From JBBQWR01 sp038210495 (GTDB lineage Bacteria > Planctomycetota > Planctomycetia > Pirellulales > DATAWG01), in the NCBI GenBank assembly GCA_038210495.1, contig JBBQWR010000022.1, positions 14,280 to 78,279 of the forward strand: a stretch of DNA of 64,000 nt, given 5' to 3'. The notes beneath the pieces are model-generated. The model saw nothing but the letters and a program-made list of their open reading frames with translations. It had not been told where the DNA came from and searched no databases. Positions 61,741-64,000 of the stretch are shown here, piece by piece. Positions within the stretch are counted from its first letter, which is position 1. Each line of letters begins with the position of its first letter. The position numbers and the translations under genes are program-made.

Positions 61741-63228
61741 CTAGAGCACCGCGAAATAATTTTCGACCGCGAGATCGAAATAGTCGCTGGTCAGCTCCAG
61801 CGGCTTTTGCATGAATAGGCAGTAGTTGCGGACCTGGAACAAGAGGTCTCTCGGCTGGCAATTGCGAAACGGCCGCTTGGCCGCCAAGAAATGCCGCTGG
61901 ATCAGATAATTGACCGGCTCCTCGCGATACTCGAAGCCGACTTTCGGCGCCATCAACTTGAACAACTCGCGAAATTCCTCGACCGTCGGATCGATCACGT
62001 CGATCTTGTAAGGAATTCGCCGCAAGAACGCCTCGTCGACCAAGTCGCGGGGCTGCAAGTTCGTGGCGAAAATCACGAGCTGATCGAAGGGGACTTCGAT
62101 CTTCTTGCCATTGGGCAGATTCAAAAAATCGACCCGCTTCTCCAGCGGCACGATCCAGCGATTGAGCAATTGGTCGATGCTCATCCGCTGCCGGCCGAAG
62201 TCGTCGATCACGAGCGTGCCGCAATTGCTCTTGAGCTGTATCGGCGCTTCGCAGATGTGAGTCGACGTGTTGAGCGTGACTTCCAGATAGTCCATCGTGA
62301 GCTCGCCACCGACCACGATCGTCGGCCGGCGAATGCGAATCCAACGCTTGTCGATCTTGCGGTTGTCCAGCAGTCCGCCCGTGCTTTGCAGCGGCGCGGC
62401 CTGATGGTTGCTGGGGTCGTAGACGCGGATAATCTGCCCATCGACACCGATCGCGCGGGGAATCCAAATGAATTGTCCGAAAGCCGCCGTGACCCGCTCG
62501 GCGATGCTCGTTTTGCCGTTGCCGGGCGCCCCATAGAGAAACAGTCCCCGACCGGAGTTGATGGCGGGTCCCAGGCGGTTCACCATGCTGGGGTTGATCA
62601 GCAGATCGGAGAACGCCCGGCGAAGGTCGTCGCTCGACGGATTCTGCTGCGTGAGCGACTGCGCTGAGACGCTATTGATGTAGTCGGTCAGGGCGACGGG
62701 CGCCGAGCCGAAGTAGGTGCAGTGCTCGGTATGCCGGCGGGCTCGTTCGCGGCCTTTGTCCGTGAGTTGATATTGATAATCGTTGACCGCCGCGGCGCCG
62801 CGATGCACCAGCCACTGCTCCTGCTTCATCTGCCGCAGAAGTTCGTCCACCAGCACGAAGGGGAGATTCACCTGGTCGGCGACGTTGCGGCCGCTGGCGT
62901 CGCCCCGGGCGAGCAGATACTTGAGGATGAGCTCTTCGACTTCGCTTTCGGCAAGCTCGGCCTCGACCCACGATTTAGGTTCGGGCGGAAAAAATTCTTG
63001 CGAGCAATCTTCGCCGGATCCCTCGGCGCTGGTCCCGGCGGCGACTCCTGGCGAATTCGCGACGGCGACATGGGCCGACCCGCGCGTCAATTGGGCGATG
63101 CGGCCCAGCAGTTGATCGAATTTTTCTTGGCGATCTTTGTCCGCCGGAGGCGACGCCGCGCCGGAGAGCGGCGGCGGAGCGATTGCGGCGCCGGAGGCAA
63201 GCGAATTGTCGGCCCGACTTTCGATCAT
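61741..63228 (-). CDS. AAA ATPase with N-terminal winged-helix-like domain
   Basis: A 495-residue ATPase. The N-terminal ~90 residues are low-complexity Ala/Pro/Gly; residues ~95-165 resemble a winged helix (VEELILKYLLARGDASGRN, LVDELLRQMKQEQWLVHRG). The AAA domain has Walker A LYGAPGNGKTS (231-241), Walker B TLVIDDFG (338-344), an IFATNLQPRDLVDEAFLRRI sensor and arginine-finger region, and a C-terminal lid (FRNCQPRDLLFQVRNYC). The domain order is common in planctomycete ATPases of unknown role. No partner operon beyond the exported protein downstream. Confidence 0.85.
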   Translation of the reverse strand: MIESRADNSLASGAAIAPPPLSGAASPPADKDRQEKFDQLLGRIAQLTRGSAHVAVANSPGVAAGTSAEGSGEDCSQEFFPPEPKSWVEAELAESEVEELILKYLLARGDASGRNVADQVNLPFVLVDELLRQMKQEQWLVHRGAAAVNDYQYQLTDKGRERARRHTEHCTYFGSAPVALTDYINSVSAQSLTQQNPSSDDLRRAFSDLLINPSMVNRLGPAINSGRGLFLYGAPGNGKTSIAERVTAAFGQFIWIPRAIGVDGQIIRVYDPSNHQAAPLQSTGGLLDNRKIDKRWIRIRRPTIVVGGELTMDYLEVTLNTSTHICEAPIQLKSNCGTLVIDDFGRQRMSIDQLLNRWIVPLEKRVDFLNLPNGKKIEVPFDQLVIFATNLQPRDLVDEAFLRRIPYKIDVIDPTVEEFRELFKLMAPKVGFEYREEPVNYLIQRHFLAAKRPFRNCQPRDLLFQVRNYCLFMQKPLELTSDYFDLAVENYFAVL

Positions 63229-63433
63229 GATGCGTTGCGATCTGCGTATCGACGGTCAAAGGGGGATGGCGTAATCAACGAAAACCTAGGTTGAAGTCGG
63301 AGCGGGTCAAATCCGCCTGATCGCTATTCGTAAGCTAGATTTTCCTTAGAAGCCCTTCCTAGGCGATCGCCGGGAGTAAGTCACCGGCTGTCGAGCCAAC
63401 ATTTAGAACGATGTCAAGAATTTGGATTTAATT

Positions 63434-63763
63434 ATGACTAAGTTAACGATAAGCCCATCGGCCAAGCCGGTCGGTCGACTGGTGGTCAACGTTCTATTGG
63501 CGACACTATGGCTCGTTTCGATCCGCGCAGTCTGTTTCGGTGCGCCGGCACGCCTGCCAACCAATTCGACACAATCGGTCGCGCCGATCTCGACAAACGC
63601 TTCCGTCCGTTTGGATAACATCGCGCCGCAAAACTATGCCGCGCCGGCGCATCGCGAGAGCTCGCTCATTCTGTCGGAAGTTCGCGCTCACGGCGCCATC
63701 AATCGGGCTGCTAAATCGCGGCCGCCGGAACTGGACCAACGCCTCAAGCCGCTCGGCTGGTAG
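63434..63763 (+). CDS. Small exported hypothetical protein
   Basis: A 109-residue protein. Residues ~14-36 form a signal peptide (RLVVNVLLATLWLVSIRAVCFG|APA). The mature part is short, Ser/Ala/Arg/Pro-rich and without motifs. ATG 63434 is chosen as the start of the signal sequence. Function unknown; the gene stands alone. Confidence 0.55.
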   Translation: MTKLTISPSAKPVGRLVVNVLLATLWLVSIRAVCFGAPARLPTNSTQSVAPISTNASVRLDNIAPQNYAAPAHRESSLILSEVRAHGAINRAAKSRPPELDQRLKPLGW

Positions 63764-63833
63764 ACGCGCACGGTCGCTTTGTAAAGAAGCCATCTTGCTT
63801 CCATGAAGGGTCGCTTTAATCGGCGACCAGTAT

Positions 63834-63870
63834 CCGGGGCCTCCGCAAGGCGCCTCCAGCCCAGGGCGAA
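63834..63870. repeat. Dispersed repeat, family C
   Basis: TCCGGGGCCTCCGCAAGGCG followed by CCTCCAGCCCAGGGCG, matching copies at 7137, 26187 and 35088. Confidence 0.65.
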
Positions 63871-63898
63871 CGCATCACAGCCTATACAAATTATCACC

Positions 63899-64000
63899 AT
63901 GTACACTGGTTTGGGCAAGGCTGACAGCGAAGGATGGATTTCGGGGCGACAATTGTTGTCGCCTGACGGAACGAATCCTTTGGTTCATGGAGGTTGGTCA
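63899..64000 (+). other. Possible start of a gene at the right edge
   Basis: From ATG 63899 an open frame of 34 codons runs to the window end (MYTGLGKADSEGWISGRQLL...). It may be the start of a gene or a chance frame; nothing in it is recognisable. Confidence 0.3.

Noticed and set aside
61661..62467. 268-codon minus-strand frame overlapping the AAA ATPase
   Set aside because: It is out of frame with the Walker A/B-bearing protein; only its last ~25 codons lie outside that gene and they have no start.

Overview
The window looks like chromosomal DNA from a GC-rich planctomycete, most likely a Pirellulales-type bacterium. The grounds are the mix of families: a PEP-CTERM surface protein, a DUF1570-type zincin, several small proteins with the planctomycete (F/Q)xLRTLL membrane anchor, a sigma-70 factor with an acidic N-terminus in place of region 1.1, very long exported low-complexity proteins and a PilM-PilN fusion. 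The placement is an inference from gene content. I see no rRNA, tRNA, CRISPR array, prophage or intact insertion sequence.

Layout. 1-9.3 kb: the 3' end of a CHAT-domain protein, a decayed VapC-type toxin-antitoxin pair, a conserved hypothetical, an O-methyltransferase, a small MscS channel, an anti-sigma-like protein, a sugar-nucleotide epimerase and a TerC membrane protein. 9.3-19.6 kb: a 13-unit, 10-bp tandem repeat, then a Ton/Tol-like module made of a 1072-aa exported TPR protein, an ExbB/TolQ channel with its own signal peptide, an ExbD/TolR protein and a 1466-aa membrane protein. The last has a TonB-like SxxxH transmembrane helix, a linker of about 1000 residues rich in Pro/Ala and then Gly, and a C-terminal alpha/alpha toroid with QW-type motifs. 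19.7-26.0 kb: a minus-strand pilus/secretion platform operon (PilM-PilN fusion and two large single-pass proteins). 26-31.6 kb: a peptidyl-arginine/agmatine deiminase family enzyme, a frameshifted AbrB antitoxin, ProB, a CorC/HlyC protein and a DUF1570 zincin. 31.9-39.6 kb: a MlaE-MlaF-MlaD lipid transport operon, a large GATase-like lipoprotein, an orphan ABC ATPase and Maf. 39.6-51 kb: a PEP-CTERM protein, a long CsrA, MetF, S20, a TPR protein, a CobA-HemD fusion, an acyl-CoA ligase and RpoD. 51.5-64 kb: an SDR, Qor, an SGNH hydrolase, an HTH-EIIA fusion, a DapA-like aldolase, PrmC, MurA, an exported protein and an AAA ATPase.

Functionally this is mostly housekeeping (proline, folate, tetrahydropyrrole, peptidoglycan, translation, transcription) mixed with cell-envelope machinery. 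Three envelope systems stand out: the Ton-like energy-transduction module, the pilus-platform operon and the Mla phospholipid transporter.

The spaces between genes are unusually full of short dispersed repeats. At least six families recur. Some begin with TAG and supply the stop codon of the gene they follow, one pair of hairpins brackets a single gene, and one cluster lies in frame inside maf. The most interesting points are the TonB-like giant with its repeat-laden operon, the repeat-gene interactions, and two differently decayed toxin-antitoxin remnants.
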